Assembly: GCA_016296065.1 (NCBI GenBank)
Contig: JAEDKA010000012.1
Span: forward strand, 12,871 to 76,870
Source: Kiritimatiellia bacterium
GTDB taxonomy: Bacteria; Verrucomicrobiota; Kiritimatiellia; RFP12; UBA1067
Direction of reading: 5' to 3'
DNA length: 64,000 nt
Made by a program: the position numbers and the translations under genes. The first letter of the stretch is position 1, and each line of letters begins with the position of its first letter. The notes below the pieces were generated by a model. That model made no database searches. It saw only the letters and a program-made list of their open reading frames with translations, and had not been told where the DNA came from. Shown here in pieces: positions 36,266 through 44,905 of this stretch.

Positions 36266-37264
36266 TCAGCGGAACACCTTTCCCATGAGCGCGGCGCATT
36301 TGCCGCAGTGGGTGCAGTCGTTCGCGCGGACGCATCCGCGCACCTCGCGCCAGAGGTCCGGCGCGGCGTCGAACGACCTGTTGTCGAAGCTCTTCGGGAA
36401 CGTGTGGCACGCGTCCATCAGGTCGGCGAGGTTCCCGTCGTACGAGTACGTCGCGTAGGCGTCCAGCACCTCGACCGGATGCGGATGGCGGCGCGTGGCG
36501 AGCTTCACGACGTCGACGAACCTCTCGTACTCCGGAAGGTCCTCGGGACGGATCCACGTCGAGCGCAGGAAGTCCTCGTAGTTTCCGCGCGCGTAGTTCG
36601 TCTTGCAGATGAACACCGAGAAGTCGAACTTCTCGCCGACCTTCGACTGCGCGATGCGGTTGTGTCCGTGCATGTTGTCGTGGAACTGCTGGAACGGACA
36701 CTGCCTGATGCAGCCCGAGTTCGCCTGCATCCCCAGCACCTTGCCGTGGTCCTTCGCCCACTTCGACAGCGCCTCGAGCCAGCCGAGCTCGCGGTGGCGC
36801 TCGCGCGAGGCGTAGAACGAGTCGAAGAGCTCGAGTATCGGCTCGAAGCCGACCGTACCGTGGACGCGCATGTTCACGCTGAGGCGTATCTTGAGCGACG
36901 GAAAGCGCCGGCGGAAGATCGTCGCGAGAAACGGAGACGTCGTGGTCACGATGTCGGGGAAGAGCCCTTCCGCGTCCATCTCGGCGAGCATCCGCCCGGC
37001 GAAGTCCGCAAGCTCGTCCGAGATCGCGATGTCGCCGTAGCAGTTGCAGTTGAAAAGCGTGTCGAGGAGAATTCCGTTCGCGCGCGCCCATTTGAGGTCC
37101 GAGACCATCCGCTCGCGCACCTCGGGCGTGAAGTCCGGCGCGGGACGGCACGACAGCACCCCCGGCCACGCGAAGAACGTCTCGCGTATCCGCCCAAGAT
37201 GCCGCGCGCAGGCCGACTGGAAGTCGGCGTTGAGGAAGTGCCCTACTGCAAGTGTCTTCTTCAC
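36266..37264 (-). CDS. U32-peptidase-like Fe-S protein
   Basis: The 332-residue soluble protein has a TIM-barrel-like pattern and conserved cysteines in NANSGCIRQCPFQQFHDN-like context (I read QANSGCIRQCPFQQFHDN near residue 180) and a C-terminal CTHCGKCAALM, suggesting a bound iron-sulfur cluster. This resembles the U32 family (PrtC/YhbU/UbiU-type) that modifies RNA or quinones rather than cleaving protein. The assignment is a pattern match. The start is a GTG at 37264 with GGAGGT about 11 nt upstream. It is translated just ahead of the Crp/Fnr gene (1-nt gap), so the two probably share a function. Confidence 0.6.
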   Translation of the reverse strand: MKKTLAVGHFLNADFQSACARHLGRIRETFFAWPGVLSCRPAPDFTPEVRERMVSDLKWARANGILLDTLFNCNCYGDIAISDELADFAGRMLAEMDAEGLFPDIVTTTSPFLATIFRRRFPSLKIRLSVNMRVHGTVGFEPILELFDSFYASRERHRELGWLEALSKWAKDHGKVLGMQANSGCIRQCPFQQFHDNMHGHNRIAQSKVGEKFDFSVFICKTNYARGNYEDFLRSTWIRPEDLPEYERFVDVVKLATRRHPHPVEVLDAYATYSYDGNLADLMDACHTFPKSFDNRSFDAAPDLWREVRGCVRANDCTHCGKCAALMGKVFR

Positions 37265-37266
37265 GG

Positions 37267-38076
37267 TCAGCGGTTACCTCCCCTTCCGCGTCCGCCGCCG
37301 CGGTTGCCGCGTCCGCCGCCGGGGCCGCCCGGCCCTCCAGGGCCGCCCCAGCCGCCGTTTTCGGTCGCCTCGTATATGCCCTTCACGGTCTCGACGATCT
37401 CTGTCGCGTCGTCGCCTTGGAAGCCGAGCGCCTGCGCCGTCTGCGCAAGGAGGTTTTCGCGTTCCGCGCGGTTCAGCTCGCGTATCTTCCCGTCCGTCTC
37501 GCGCATCTCGTCGAACGTGGCGCGGCGCTCCTCCTCGGACATGTCGAGGAAGTTGCGCATCTTGTCCTCGATCGCCTCGCGCTTCTCGATCATGTCCTGG
37601 AGGTCGGCATGCACCTTGCGGGCCTCGGGGGACATCATCGACGTGTCTACGGACGCGAGGAAGTCCATCTTGGACTGCGCGCGCTCGAGGCGGCGGCGCC
37701 GGAACTGCGCCATGCCGTTCGTCATCTGCGCATAGCGCTCGGGGTTCTCCTTCTGCATGCGCTCCATCTCGGCCCGCGGGTCGAAGCGAGGCCTCTCGCG
37801 CCTCTCGCGGCGCTCGGACTCCTCCTCCTTCATCTTCTCGACCTCGATGCCCTGCTTCGCGAGCATCTCCTCGAGTTCCTTCACGCGCGCCCTGAGCGCA
37901 CGGTTCGCGGAACGCTCGCCGGACGAGTCGTCTCCGCCGCGGACCCTGCGCGGAGCCTCCGCCTTCTGCTCCTGCGGCGCGGCCGGCGCGGGCGCAGAAG
38001 GCGCCAGGCAGTATCCAAGTCCCGCACCCGCGATAAGCGCGATCGCGACAGGGAAATAAGTTGTCATCTTCTTCAT
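37267..38076 (-). CDS. Secreted or membrane-anchored coiled-coil protein with Gly-rich tail
   Basis: I do not recognise this 269-residue protein. It has a signal or anchor segment (YFPVAIALIAGAGLGYCL), an Ala/Pro linker, a long Glu/Arg-rich coiled coil (about residues 55-215) and a C-terminal tail of GGPGG and GGRG repeats (from about 235). The composition recalls Spy/CpxP-like periplasmic helical proteins, but no LTxxQ motif is clear. The ATG at 38076 has AAGGAA at about 5 nt. The U32-like gene starts 2 nt after its stop. Confidence 0.6.
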   Translation of the reverse strand: MKKMTTYFPVAIALIAGAGLGYCLAPSAPAPAAPQEQKAEAPRRVRGGDDSSGERSANRALRARVKELEEMLAKQGIEVEKMKEEESERRERRERPRFDPRAEMERMQKENPERYAQMTNGMAQFRRRRLERAQSKMDFLASVDTSMMSPEARKVHADLQDMIEKREAIEDKMRNFLDMSEEERRATFDEMRETDGKIRELNRAERENLLAQTAQALGFQGDDATEIVETVKGIYEATENGGWGGPGGPGGPGGGRGNRGGGRGRGGNR

Positions 38077-38088
38077 CGTTTCCTTCCT

Positions 38089-39225
38089 TTACTCTGTTTT
38101 CGCCACGGCGCAGAGGCGTCCGTGCGTTCCCATTACGTTCCCCCTGTTGAAAAAGAAAAGCTCCTTCGGGTCGAACCCCGGCTTGTTGTGGATGTCTACG
38201 TGGCTCGCGAAATCCGGAGCCTCGCGCCTGTCCGTCCACCAGGAATACTCGCACCACGACCCCTGCTTCGCGAGAAGGACAACTCCATTCCCCGCGCACT
38301 GGTCCTTCGGCATATCGTAGCCGCCGGTGGAGAGGAGGAGCTCCACGGCCCTTTCGCGCTCCTCGCCATAGACAACGCAAAACTCGTGGTCGCACATCGC
38401 GAACGCCTTCGACTGGTAGAAGTCGGGGTACGCCATTCCCGCGACGGAGCGCGTGCGGAAGAGATCCTGCTGGCGCAGAAAAACATTCGGCTTCACGCTC
38501 TCGGCTGTCACGGGCGTTATCTCGTAGTCGCCCGAGACGGAAAGCTCGCAGCCGCGCCGCATGCAGATGTCCGCAAGTCGCTCCAGCTGGCGGCGGAACT
38601 CCCTGAGCGCGGCCTTCGCCGCAGGTGAGTCTGGGCCCTTCGCCTGCGCCGCGTAGTCCAGCGTCGGGAGATACAAATACGCCTCGTCGACGTCGTGCGC
38701 GTTCGTCATCTCCTCGAACCACGAAATGCACATCCGGCCGACCTTGGGCGACGCGAGCGGCCCCCAGTAGCGCCAGAGCGGGAACTTGCCGCAGAGCTTC
38801 TCGAGCATCTGCGACATTCCCGTCGGCTTCGTGTAGCAGCTCATGACCATTCCGCCGCCGTGCTTGTGTATTGGCGCGGGGGATATCACGACGTCGACGC
38901 TCTCGCCCAAGGACTGCTGGAAGAAGAACATGCCGACCGTCCCGCCGGCGGCGCGGCGCGCGTCCCAAACGCGCGGACCCTTCACGAGGCGCGCGGACTG
39001 CTCCCAGAAAAGCGGCTTGCGCAGGTCATCGGACCACCATCCGTTTGAAACCATGCCGTGTTCCGAAGGGGAACGTCCTGTCCTGAGAGTCGCCTGGGCA
39101 ACGCAGGTGACGGCGGGGAAGACGCTGGGGGCAGAAACAAATCTGAGCCCGGCCATCTCGAGCATTCCGTTGCGCTCGAGAAGGCTGTAGCCGAGTCCAG
39201 CCGCGATGACGTTGAGTTTCTTCAT
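38089..39225 (-). CDS. Alkaline-phosphatase-fold (nucleotide pyrophosphatase/phosphodiesterase) family protein
   Basis: The 378-residue protein matches the type I phosphodiesterase pattern: Thr and metal-binding residues around TLRTGRSPSEHGMVSNGWW near residue 45, and later HEFCVVYGEER and IHNKPGFDPKELFFF, the latter with the DH/NxGF-like metal site. It would hydrolyse a phosphodiester or pyrophosphate bond. There is no signal peptide, so it is probably cytosolic. I place the start at the ATG at 39225; the frame upstream is a shadow. A -10 box is 27 nt upstream. Confidence 0.8.
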   Translation of the reverse strand: MKKLNVIAAGLGYSLLERNGMLEMAGLRFVSAPSVFPAVTCVAQATLRTGRSPSEHGMVSNGWWSDDLRKPLFWEQSARLVKGPRVWDARRAAGGTVGMFFFQQSLGESVDVVISPAPIHKHGGGMVMSCYTKPTGMSQMLEKLCGKFPLWRYWGPLASPKVGRMCISWFEEMTNAHDVDEAYLYLPTLDYAAQAKGPDSPAAKAALREFRRQLERLADICMRRGCELSVSGDYEITPVTAESVKPNVFLRQQDLFRTRSVAGMAYPDFYQSKAFAMCDHEFCVVYGEERERAVELLLSTGGYDMPKDQCAGNGVVLLAKQGSWCEYSWWTDRREAPDFASHVDIHNKPGFDPKELFFFNRGNVMGTHGRLCAVAKTE

Positions 39226-39252
39226 GTGCCGACTATTGCGATTTGTCGGAGT

Positions 39253-39258
39253 ATTATA
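39253..39258 (-). promoter_or_regulatory. -10 box upstream of the phosphatase-fold gene
   Basis: TATAAT on the minus strand, 27 nt before the ATG at 39225. No obvious -35 or Shine-Dalgarno sequence. Confidence 0.45.
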
Positions 39259-39278
39259 CCCGATTTCCGCTCCGCGCG

Positions 39279-39998
39279 TCAATCGCCGAGGCGCGAGAGA
39301 AGAGCGACAAGCGCGGTGTCGGTACGCAGAATGCGCTGGCCGAGCGAGTAGCGGACGAAGCCATGCGACTCGAGAAGCGACACCTCCTCGTCCGTCCAGC
39401 CCCCCTCGGGCCCGACCGCGAGCAGCAGCCTCCCCTCCGCGGCACATGCGCCGCGCCCGTCGCATCCGTACGGATGCGCCACGACGCGCCTGCGCGTAGG
39501 GAACATCGCGTCGAGCTCGTCGCGGACGAAGGCGCGGAAGTTCCGCCGCGTCTCCAGGCGCGGCAGTGCGCTTGTCCCCGCCTGCATGAGTCCGTCGACG
39601 AGAAGCGGACGATAGTTCTCCTCCTTAAGCAGCGTCGCGCCCCAGAAGTCCTTCTCCACCTTCTTCGCCCCTACGAGGACGATTGTTCCGACGCCGAGGG
39701 ACGCAAGCTGCGGGAGCAGCCTCTTCATGACGCGCGGACGCGGCGGCGCAAGGACCAGGTCGCACCACGGCGCGAGGCCCGCTTCGCAGTGGTTCACCTT
39801 GATTCGGACGAGGGGACTGTCCCCGCCTTGGACGATCTCGACAATCTCGCCCGTGCCGATAGGTCCGTCGACCACGCCTGTCTTGAGCGTCTGCCCGACC
39901 TCGCCGTGCAGGACCGAAAGTATGTGCGCGGCGCGTTCGCCGCAGCATGTCGCGACGCCGTCCTCGATCTCCCCGGGTTCGAAAAGTATCCTGTTCAT
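39279..39998 (-). CDS. rsmE: 16S rRNA (uracil-1498-N3)-methyltransferase
   Basis: RsmE methylates U1498 of 16S rRNA. The 239-residue SPOUT protein has the N-terminal PUA-like part and the C-terminal knotted SAM site: LAVGPEGGWTDEEV near residue 190 and YSLGQRILRTDTALVALL near the end, which is diagnostic. I use the ATG at 39998, just after the secY terminator, rather than the longer open frame. The terminator just upstream suggests its promoter lies within that short gap or that it relies on read-through. Confidence 0.92.
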   Translation of the reverse strand: MNRILFEPGEIEDGVATCCGERAAHILSVLHGEVGQTLKTGVVDGPIGTGEIVEIVQGGDSPLVRIKVNHCEAGLAPWCDLVLAPPRPRVMKRLLPQLASLGVGTIVLVGAKKVEKDFWGATLLKEENYRPLLVDGLMQAGTSALPRLETRRNFRAFVRDELDAMFPTRRRVVAHPYGCDGRGACAAEGRLLLAVGPEGGWTDEEVSLLESHGFVRYSLGQRILRTDTALVALLSRLGD

Positions 39999-40001
39999 CT
40001 G

Positions 40002-40031
40002 AAAAGGGCGCGGCAGATGCGCCGCGCCCTT
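40002..40031 (-). terminator. Rho-independent terminator after secY
   Basis: On the minus strand an 11-bp GC stem (40031-40021 with 40014-40004), a 6-nt loop and TTTT follow the secY stop by about 25 nt. It lies directly before the rsmE start codon. Confidence 0.75.
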
Positions 40032-40055
40032 CTGCACCGATATTCGGGATTCCCG

Positions 40056-41462
40056 TTACATTCCGCTGCGGCCGCGAAGCGAGCCGTGCGCGAGGAAGCC
40101 CTCGTACTTGCGCACGAGGAGATGCGACTCCATGATGCGCAGGGTATCGAGCGCGACGCCCACGATGATGAGGAGCGACGTTCCGCCGAAGAACGAGGCG
40201 ATCGCCCACGGGACGCCCATCCAGCCGATGAGCAGGAGCGGGATGGTGGCGACCACGAGAAGCCCAGTGCCGCCGATGAGCGTGATCTTCGTCATGAGGT
40301 CGTCGAGGTATTCAGCCGTAGCGCGGCCGGGACGGATGCCGGGGATGTAGCTGCCGTCCTTCTTGAGGTTCTCCGAGATGTCGACGGCGTTGAACTGCGT
40401 TGCGACCCAGAAGAACGCGAAGAACATGATGAGCGACGCGTAGATGACGATGTAGAGGACCGACGGATTGGAGGGGTTGGCGAGGCCCTGCGCAAAGGCG
40501 TTGAGCTTGCCGGAGATGCCGCCGGAAGTCGGGTCGGTGATCTTGGCGAGAATCGCCGCGGGGATCTGGATGAGCGGCTGCGCGAAGATGATCGGCATGA
40601 CGCCCGTGTAGTTCACGCGAAGCGGCATGAACGTCTGCTGCATTCCGTACGTGTTGCCGCCGGCGACCGAGCGGCGCGTCGTGTGGATCGTCACCTTCCT
40701 GACGCCCTGCACGAGCAAGATCGTGCCCATGACGACGAAGAGGAAGAAGAGGATGAGGATCGGAAGCTCGGCGATCGGGGCGGACGCCTTGACGCCGCCG
40801 AGGCCGAAGTAGCGCTCCCACGCGTTGATGAGCGCCTGCGGGAGACGCGAGGTGATGTTGATCATGATGATCAGCGAAGCGCCGTTGCCGATTCCGAACG
40901 TCGTGATCTGGTCCGCAAGCCACATGACGAAGAGCGACGCGGAGGTCATGCCGATCACCGTCATCAGGTGGAAGCCAAGACCCGGGTTCGCCACGATCTC
41001 CGTGCCCGCGAACGCCTGGCCGAGCATCGCCGGATGGCTGAGCACCGTCGCGATGCCCCAAGACTGCACGACGCAGAGGACGATCGTGAGGTAGCGGGTG
41101 ATCTGCGCGAGCTGCTGGCGACCCGACTCGCCTTCCTTCTTCAGCTTCTCAAGCGCGGGGATGACCGAGCCGAGGAGCTGGATGACGATCTGCGCCGAGA
41201 TGTAGGGCCAGATCGAGAGGAAGCCGATGGCGCACTGCCCAAGCGCGCCGCCCGTGAAGACCTCGAACCAGTCGAGCATTCCGCCGCCCGCGCTCTGACT
41301 CTTGAATTCCCCTATTATGCGCTGAAGCGACTGCCAGTCAACACCGGGAGTGGGAATCTGCGAGACGAGACGGCACACGAATACCAGCCCGAGCGTAATC
41401 AAAATTTTCTTGCGCAGCTCCGGGATGCGGAATGCGTTCGAAAAGCCCTTCATCATCGACAT
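40056..41462 (-). CDS. secY: Preprotein translocase subunit SecY
   Basis: SecY is the channel of the Sec translocon. The 468-residue protein has 10 hydrophobic segments, the N-terminal region FRIPELRKKILITL, plug-region residues after TM1, the cytoplasmic loop QGVRKVTIHTTRR, and a C-terminal YEGFLAHGSLRGRSGM. It starts at the ATG at 41462 with AGGAG upstream and its own promoter. Outside its usual ribosomal-protein operon, it stands between smpB and rsmE here; adk or rplO are not adjacent. Confidence 0.95.
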   Translation of the reverse strand: MSMMKGFSNAFRIPELRKKILITLGLVFVCRLVSQIPTPGVDWQSLQRIIGEFKSQSAGGGMLDWFEVFTGGALGQCAIGFLSIWPYISAQIVIQLLGSVIPALEKLKKEGESGRQQLAQITRYLTIVLCVVQSWGIATVLSHPAMLGQAFAGTEIVANPGLGFHLMTVIGMTSASLFVMWLADQITTFGIGNGASLIIMINITSRLPQALINAWERYFGLGGVKASAPIAELPILILFFLFVVMGTILLVQGVRKVTIHTTRRSVAGGNTYGMQQTFMPLRVNYTGVMPIIFAQPLIQIPAAILAKITDPTSGGISGKLNAFAQGLANPSNPSVLYIVIYASLIMFFAFFWVATQFNAVDISENLKKDGSYIPGIRPGRATAEYLDDLMTKITLIGGTGLLVVATIPLLLIGWMGVPWAIASFFGGTSLLIIVGVALDTLRIMESHLLVRKYEGFLAHGSLRGRSGM

Positions 41463-41500
41463 TTCTGAGTTTCTCCTATTTCTGTGTAAAATGTTCGAAT

Positions 41501-41530
41501 ATTATACCAAATTTCACTCGCCCCTTTCAA
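41501..41530 (-). promoter_or_regulatory. Promoter of secY
   Basis: On the minus strand TTGAAA (41530-41525), 18 bp, TATAAT (41506-41501) preceded by AATTTGG. It overlaps the last codons of smpB, so secY can be expressed independently. Confidence 0.7.
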
Positions 41531-41966
41531 GGTCGCGGCGCATGGCTTTTTTCTTGAGCGCGTCTCGCTTGTCGTGTAGCTGCTTGCCGCGGCACACTCC
41601 GAGCGCGATTTTGATGCGTCCGTTCTTGAGGAAAACCTTCAGCGGAATCAGCGTGAGGCCCTTTGCCTCGGTCTTCAGCTGGAGCTCGCGCACCTCCTTC
41701 GCGTGGACGAGCAGCTTGCGCATAGACTTCGGCTCATGGTTGAACCGGTTGCCGAACTTGTACGCCGCGATATCCGCGCCGACGAGCCAAAGTTCCCCCT
41801 TAAGCACCGCGCCGTAGCTGCCGGAGAGCGATATCTCCCCGTGCCGGACGCTTTTGACCTCGGTGCCAGTAAGAACTATACCGCACTCGATCGTCTCGAG
41901 AACGGTATAGTCGTGCCTCGCCTTTCGGTTTTCGGCGAATACGGGATTGAACTTCTTGTCGGCCAC
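41514..41966 (-). CDS. smpB: SsrA-binding protein
   Basis: SmpB works with tmRNA in ribosome rescue. The 150-residue protein has the N-terminal AENRKARHDY, GTEVKSVRHGEISLSGSY near residue 35, and the C-terminal basic KRDALKKKAMRRD. Length and motifs are typical. The start is probably the GTG at 41966, since no ATG precedes MADKK; it lies 7 nt after the rpoZ stop. Confidence 0.95.
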   Translation of the reverse strand: MADKKFNPVFAENRKARHDYTVLETIECGIVLTGTEVKSVRHGEISLSGSYGAVLKGELWLVGADIAAYKFGNRFNHEPKSMRKLLVHAKEVRELQLKTEAKGLTLIPLKVFLKNGRIKIALGVCRGKQLHDKRDALKKKAMRRDLERGE

Positions 41967-41973
41967 CTTGTCT

Positions 41974-42252
41974 TCAGTCGGCGAACAGCGAGTTCACGTT
42001 GATGTGCTTCTGGTTCCACTTCGTCTTGGCCTCTTCGGCCTTGGCGATCGCGTCGAAGTCGATTTCGGCGATGAGCTTGCCCTCGGCAACCTCACGAAGC
42101 GCGATGTCGCACTTGTCCTCGTCCAAGGAGGTCGGCCTGATCAACGGCTTCGCACCGTTGATGAGCTCGCGCTCGCGCTTGGAAATGAGATTCACCAACA
42201 CTGGGACGGAGGGAATCTTCTCATGCGCTTTCTTCAAAAGTTCGTTGTTCAT
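41974..42252 (-). CDS. rpoZ: RNA polymerase omega subunit
   Basis: The 92-residue protein has the omega pattern: VNLISKRERELINGAKPLI near residue 21 and KCDIALREVAEGKL near residue 47. It aids assembly of RNA polymerase. The start is the ATG at 42252 with GGAGA about 11 nt upstream; the -10 box is at 42291-42296, overlapping the end of the ThyX-like gene. smpB follows 7 nt later, suggesting an rpoZ-smpB operon. Confidence 0.85.
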   Translation of the reverse strand: MNNELLKKAHEKIPSVPVLVNLISKRERELINGAKPLIRPTSLDEDKCDIALREVAEGKLIAEIDFDAIAKAEEAKTKWNQKHINVNSLFAD

Positions 42253-42290
42253 TGTCTGCTTTTCTCCGTTTGAAGTGAATATTATATCAA

Positions 42291-42296
42291 ATTATT
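42291..42296 (-). promoter_or_regulatory. -10 box of rpoZ-smpB
   Basis: TATAAT on the minus strand in AATTTGA context, about 38 nt before the rpoZ ATG and overlapping the ThyX-like stop codon. No clear -35. Confidence 0.5.
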
Positions 42297-42846
42297 TCAC
42301 TTCGCGGTAGGCGTCCACCGCTTTTTTCCACGCATCGCTCCCGCAGTACCCGCAGGGCTTGAACTCGGGGCAAAACCCGCGGTAGACGCATTCGGGCACG
42401 CAGCAGGCCGCGACCTCGGGCTCCTTCTTCGCGATTTCGTCCACGACTGCGCGCCACGCCGCGCGCGTCTCGGGGCTCGCCTGCCCGCAGAGGCGGCGGC
42501 GGGAGATGAACATGACGGACTGCGCGTTCGCGAAGCATTCGTGCACCACGGGCGCGTCCTGGGACTTAGCGTTGCGGTCCTCCCCCGTGCGGTCGGTACG
42601 CTGTGTCGAGACAAAATGTTCGATGCCGTACTTGTGGCGCACAAAGTGGACGCTCACCCAGTATGGGAGGTCCTCCCACTTCCAGTTGAAGCAGAGCTTG
42701 CGTATCGGGGAGTGCTCGGCGAGCAGGATGCGCTTCTTCCAGCGCGAACTCGGCTCGCCCTCGCCCTCCTCGCGGCGTATCGTAGTGCGCGCCGCGTCCG
42801 CGACCTCGCGCCAAGTGCCCTTTACGTTGAGAAACCTTATTTTCAT
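42292..42846 (-). CDS. Divergent ThyX-like flavin-dependent thymidylate synthase with Cys-rich C-terminus
   Basis: The 184-residue protein has AEHSPIRKLCFNW near residue 45, then VHFVRHKYGIEHFVSTQRTDR near residues 65-85, here cited as VRHKYGIEHFVSTQR. This fits the ThyX signature (RHR followed by a Ser-x-Arg motif), but the third residue of RHR is Lys. FANAQSVMFISRRRLC corresponds to the substrate and flavin-binding helix. The C-terminus has CCVPECVYRGFCPEFKPCGYC-like spacing of seven cysteines, which may bind zinc or an Fe-S cluster. It is shorter than the usual 210-250 residues. It may make dTMP or have another role. It lies 17 bp after corA. Confidence 0.65.
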   Translation of the reverse strand: MKIRFLNVKGTWREVADAARTTIRREEGEGEPSSRWKKRILLAEHSPIRKLCFNWKWEDLPYWVSVHFVRHKYGIEHFVSTQRTDRTGEDRNAKSQDAPVVHECFANAQSVMFISRRRLCGQASPETRAAWRAVVDEIAKKEPEVAACCVPECVYRGFCPEFKPCGYCGSDAWKKAVDAYREVK

Positions 42847-42863
42847 GGCTGCTTGCTGCTGTT

Positions 42864-43805
42864 TCAGAATATGCGCTTGCGCGACAGTATGACGAACACG
42901 CCGGCTATCACCGCCGCGAGGACGCTCGAGATGCCCATCACGATCATAAAGGCATTCGGCGTCTGCTGGAACGGAAGCGGGATGTTCATTCCGTAGATGG
43001 ACGCGACGAGCGTCGGCACCGCGAGGAGAATCGTCGCCGCCGTGAGGTACTTCATCACGTTGTTGAGGTTGTTGTTGATCAGCGACGCAAAGGTATCGAG
43101 AGTGCCGTTGAGGATGTTCGCGTGGATCGTCGCCGTCTCGAGCGCCTGCTGGTACTCGACCATGGCGTCCTCGAGCTGATCCCTGTCGTCTTCGCTCATC
43201 ACGAGCTGCCGCGCCGTGTTCGCGCGGGCGAGCGCTATCGTGTCCGCCTTGAGCGACGTCGTGAAGTAGACGAGCGTCTTCTCGATCGTGAGGAGGCGCA
43301 GGAGCACTTCGTTGGAGATCGACTCGTGCAACTCGTCCTCAAGCGCGAGCGAGCGCTGGTGGATGTCGTGGAGATAGCGCAGGAACAGGACTCCGCCGTG
43401 CCAGAGAAGGCGGAACGCGAAGCGGTAGCGGTCCGACGGAGGGCACACGCGGCGGATCTGGTCGAGGAACGCCGTCGTAACCGGGGTCTGCGCGTTGCAC
43501 ACCGTGATGACCGTCTCCTTGATGAGGATGATGCCGAGAGGGACGGTGCGGTACGGAACCACCTCGTCGTCCTCCACCGGACACGGCACGTGGACGATGA
43601 GGATCGACGCCTCGTCCTCGTAGTCGAATCGCGGACGTTCGTCGGAGTCGAGGGGGTCGGTCAGGAAGTCGCGCGGCACCTGGCTGAACGTGAGCACGCG
43701 CTCGAGCTCGGTCGTCGTCGGCTCGACGAGGTTTATCCAGCACGACGGGGAGAAGTCGGCGGACTCCCTGAGCCCCCCGTTCTCCCATCTGTAGATCGTC
43801 ATCAT
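42864..43805 (-). CDS. corA: CorA-family magnesium/metal ion transporter
   Basis: The 313-residue protein has a large cytoplasmic N-terminal domain, a long helix (about residues 145-245) and two C-terminal transmembrane segments, with the YGMN signature near residue 271 between them. This is the pentameric CorA channel for Mg2+ or Co2+. The C-terminus is basic (SRKRIF). Start is the ATG at 43805 with AAGGAAG upstream; a second ATG follows at once. It lies 32 bp after pheS, with no obvious promoter of its own. Confidence 0.92.
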   Translation of the reverse strand: MMTIYRWENGGLRESADFSPSCWINLVEPTTTELERVLTFSQVPRDFLTDPLDSDERPRFDYEDEASILIVHVPCPVEDDEVVPYRTVPLGIILIKETVITVCNAQTPVTTAFLDQIRRVCPPSDRYRFAFRLLWHGGVLFLRYLHDIHQRSLALEDELHESISNEVLLRLLTIEKTLVYFTTSLKADTIALARANTARQLVMSEDDRDQLEDAMVEYQQALETATIHANILNGTLDTFASLINNNLNNVMKYLTAATILLAVPTLVASIYGMNIPLPFQQTPNAFMIVMGISSVLAAVIAGVFVILSRKRIF

Positions 43806-43837
43806 GGCAGGCTTCCTTTCCCTCGGCACTCCCGGTC

Positions 43838-44848
43838 CTACGCAAGCTGCGACAGGAAGCGGACGTCGTTCTCGTAGAGCCAGCGGATGTCGGGAATGCC
43901 GTACTTGATCATCGCGATGCGCTCGACGCCGAAGCCAAAGGCATAGCCCGAAACCTCGGCGGGATCGTATCCGACATGGCGGAACACCCTCGGATCGACC
44001 ATTCCAGCGCCGGCGACCTCGATCCATCCGGACTGCTTGCACACGGCGCAGCCCTTCCCCTTGCAGACGTGGCAGGAGAAGTCGACTTCGACGGACGGCT
44101 CGGTGAACGGGAAGAAGTGGGGGCGGAAGCGGACCGTCACGCCATCGCCCATCATCTCCTTGGCGAAGTACGCGAGGACCGACTTGAGGTCCGCGAGCGA
44201 AACCGGCTTCGTGTCGACGTAAAGCCCCTCGATCTGGTGGAAGTTCGCGGAGTGCGTCGCGTCCGTCGTGTCGCGGCGGTACGTGCGCCCCGGGCATATC
44301 ACGCGGATCGGCGGCTTGTTCTGCATCATCGTGCGGATCTGCACCGGCGAGGTCTGCGTCCTCAGGAGGCAGTCGTCGCCGAACCAGAAGGTATCGCTCC
44401 TGTCCATCGACGGATGGTGCGCGGGCGTGTTGAGGGCCGTGAAGTTGTTGAACCTGTTCTCGAGCTCAGGACCGTCCGCGACCGTGAAGCCGAGCTTGCC
44501 GAAAATCGCCGCCGTCTCCTCGATGACGCGGGAGAGCGGATGCTTCACGCCGAGCGAACGCCAGCGCCCAGGAAGCGTGAGATCGGCGTCCACCGCCTTC
44601 TCGCCCGCCGAGCCCGCGCCCTTCGCCGCGAGAGCGGCCTCGACTTCAGCGCGCCATGCCTGAACGGCCTTGCCGAACGCGGGACGCTCCTCCTTCGGTA
44701 CGTCCTTCATCGCCTTGATGAGCGCCGGAATCGATCCGTTGCGGCCGACATACTTCACGCGAAGCGCCTCCACGGCCGCGGCATCAGCCGCTGCGGCGAT
44801 CTCCTGGAGGCTTTCCGCCTTCGCATTCTCGAGTTCTGCAAGAGTCAT
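43838..44848 (-). CDS. pheS: Phenylalanyl-tRNA synthetase alpha subunit
   Basis: PheS is the catalytic subunit that charges tRNA-Phe. The 336-residue protein has the N-terminal coiled coil, HPLSRVIEE, motif 2 with TSPVQIRTM and RTYRRDTTDATH, and motif 3 with FGFGVERIAMIKYGIPDIR near the C-terminus. Start is the ATG at 44848 with GAGGAAA upstream and a promoter at 44877-44905. pheT, usually directly downstream, is not there; corA follows instead, so the alpha and beta subunits are unlinked. Confidence 0.95.
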   Translation of the reverse strand: MTLAELENAKAESLQEIAAAADAAAVEALRVKYVGRNGSIPALIKAMKDVPKEERPAFGKAVQAWRAEVEAALAAKGAGSAGEKAVDADLTLPGRWRSLGVKHPLSRVIEETAAIFGKLGFTVADGPELENRFNNFTALNTPAHHPSMDRSDTFWFGDDCLLRTQTSPVQIRTMMQNKPPIRVICPGRTYRRDTTDATHSANFHQIEGLYVDTKPVSLADLKSVLAYFAKEMMGDGVTVRFRPHFFPFTEPSVEVDFSCHVCKGKGCAVCKQSGWIEVAGAGMVDPRVFRHVGYDPAEVSGYAFGFGVERIAMIKYGIPDIRWLYENDVRFLSQLA

Positions 44849-44876
44849 ATTACACTTTCCTCAGTTTTGGGTGAGT

Positions 44877-44905
44877 ATTATACCCTTTTTCGCCGCGATA
44901 TTCAA
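44877..44905 (-). promoter_or_regulatory. Promoter of pheS
   Basis: On the minus strand TTGAAT (44905-44900), 17 bp, TATAAT (44882-44877). The leader is 28 nt with no room for a Phe attenuator. Confidence 0.6.

Noticed and set aside
40032..40056. Possible separate promoter for rsmE beyond the terminator
   Set aside because: No TATAAT-like element was found in the gap; only the terminator stem is evident.
39243..41468. 741-codon plus-strand open frame
   Set aside because: It is antisense to rsmE and secY, both clearly coding on the minus strand.
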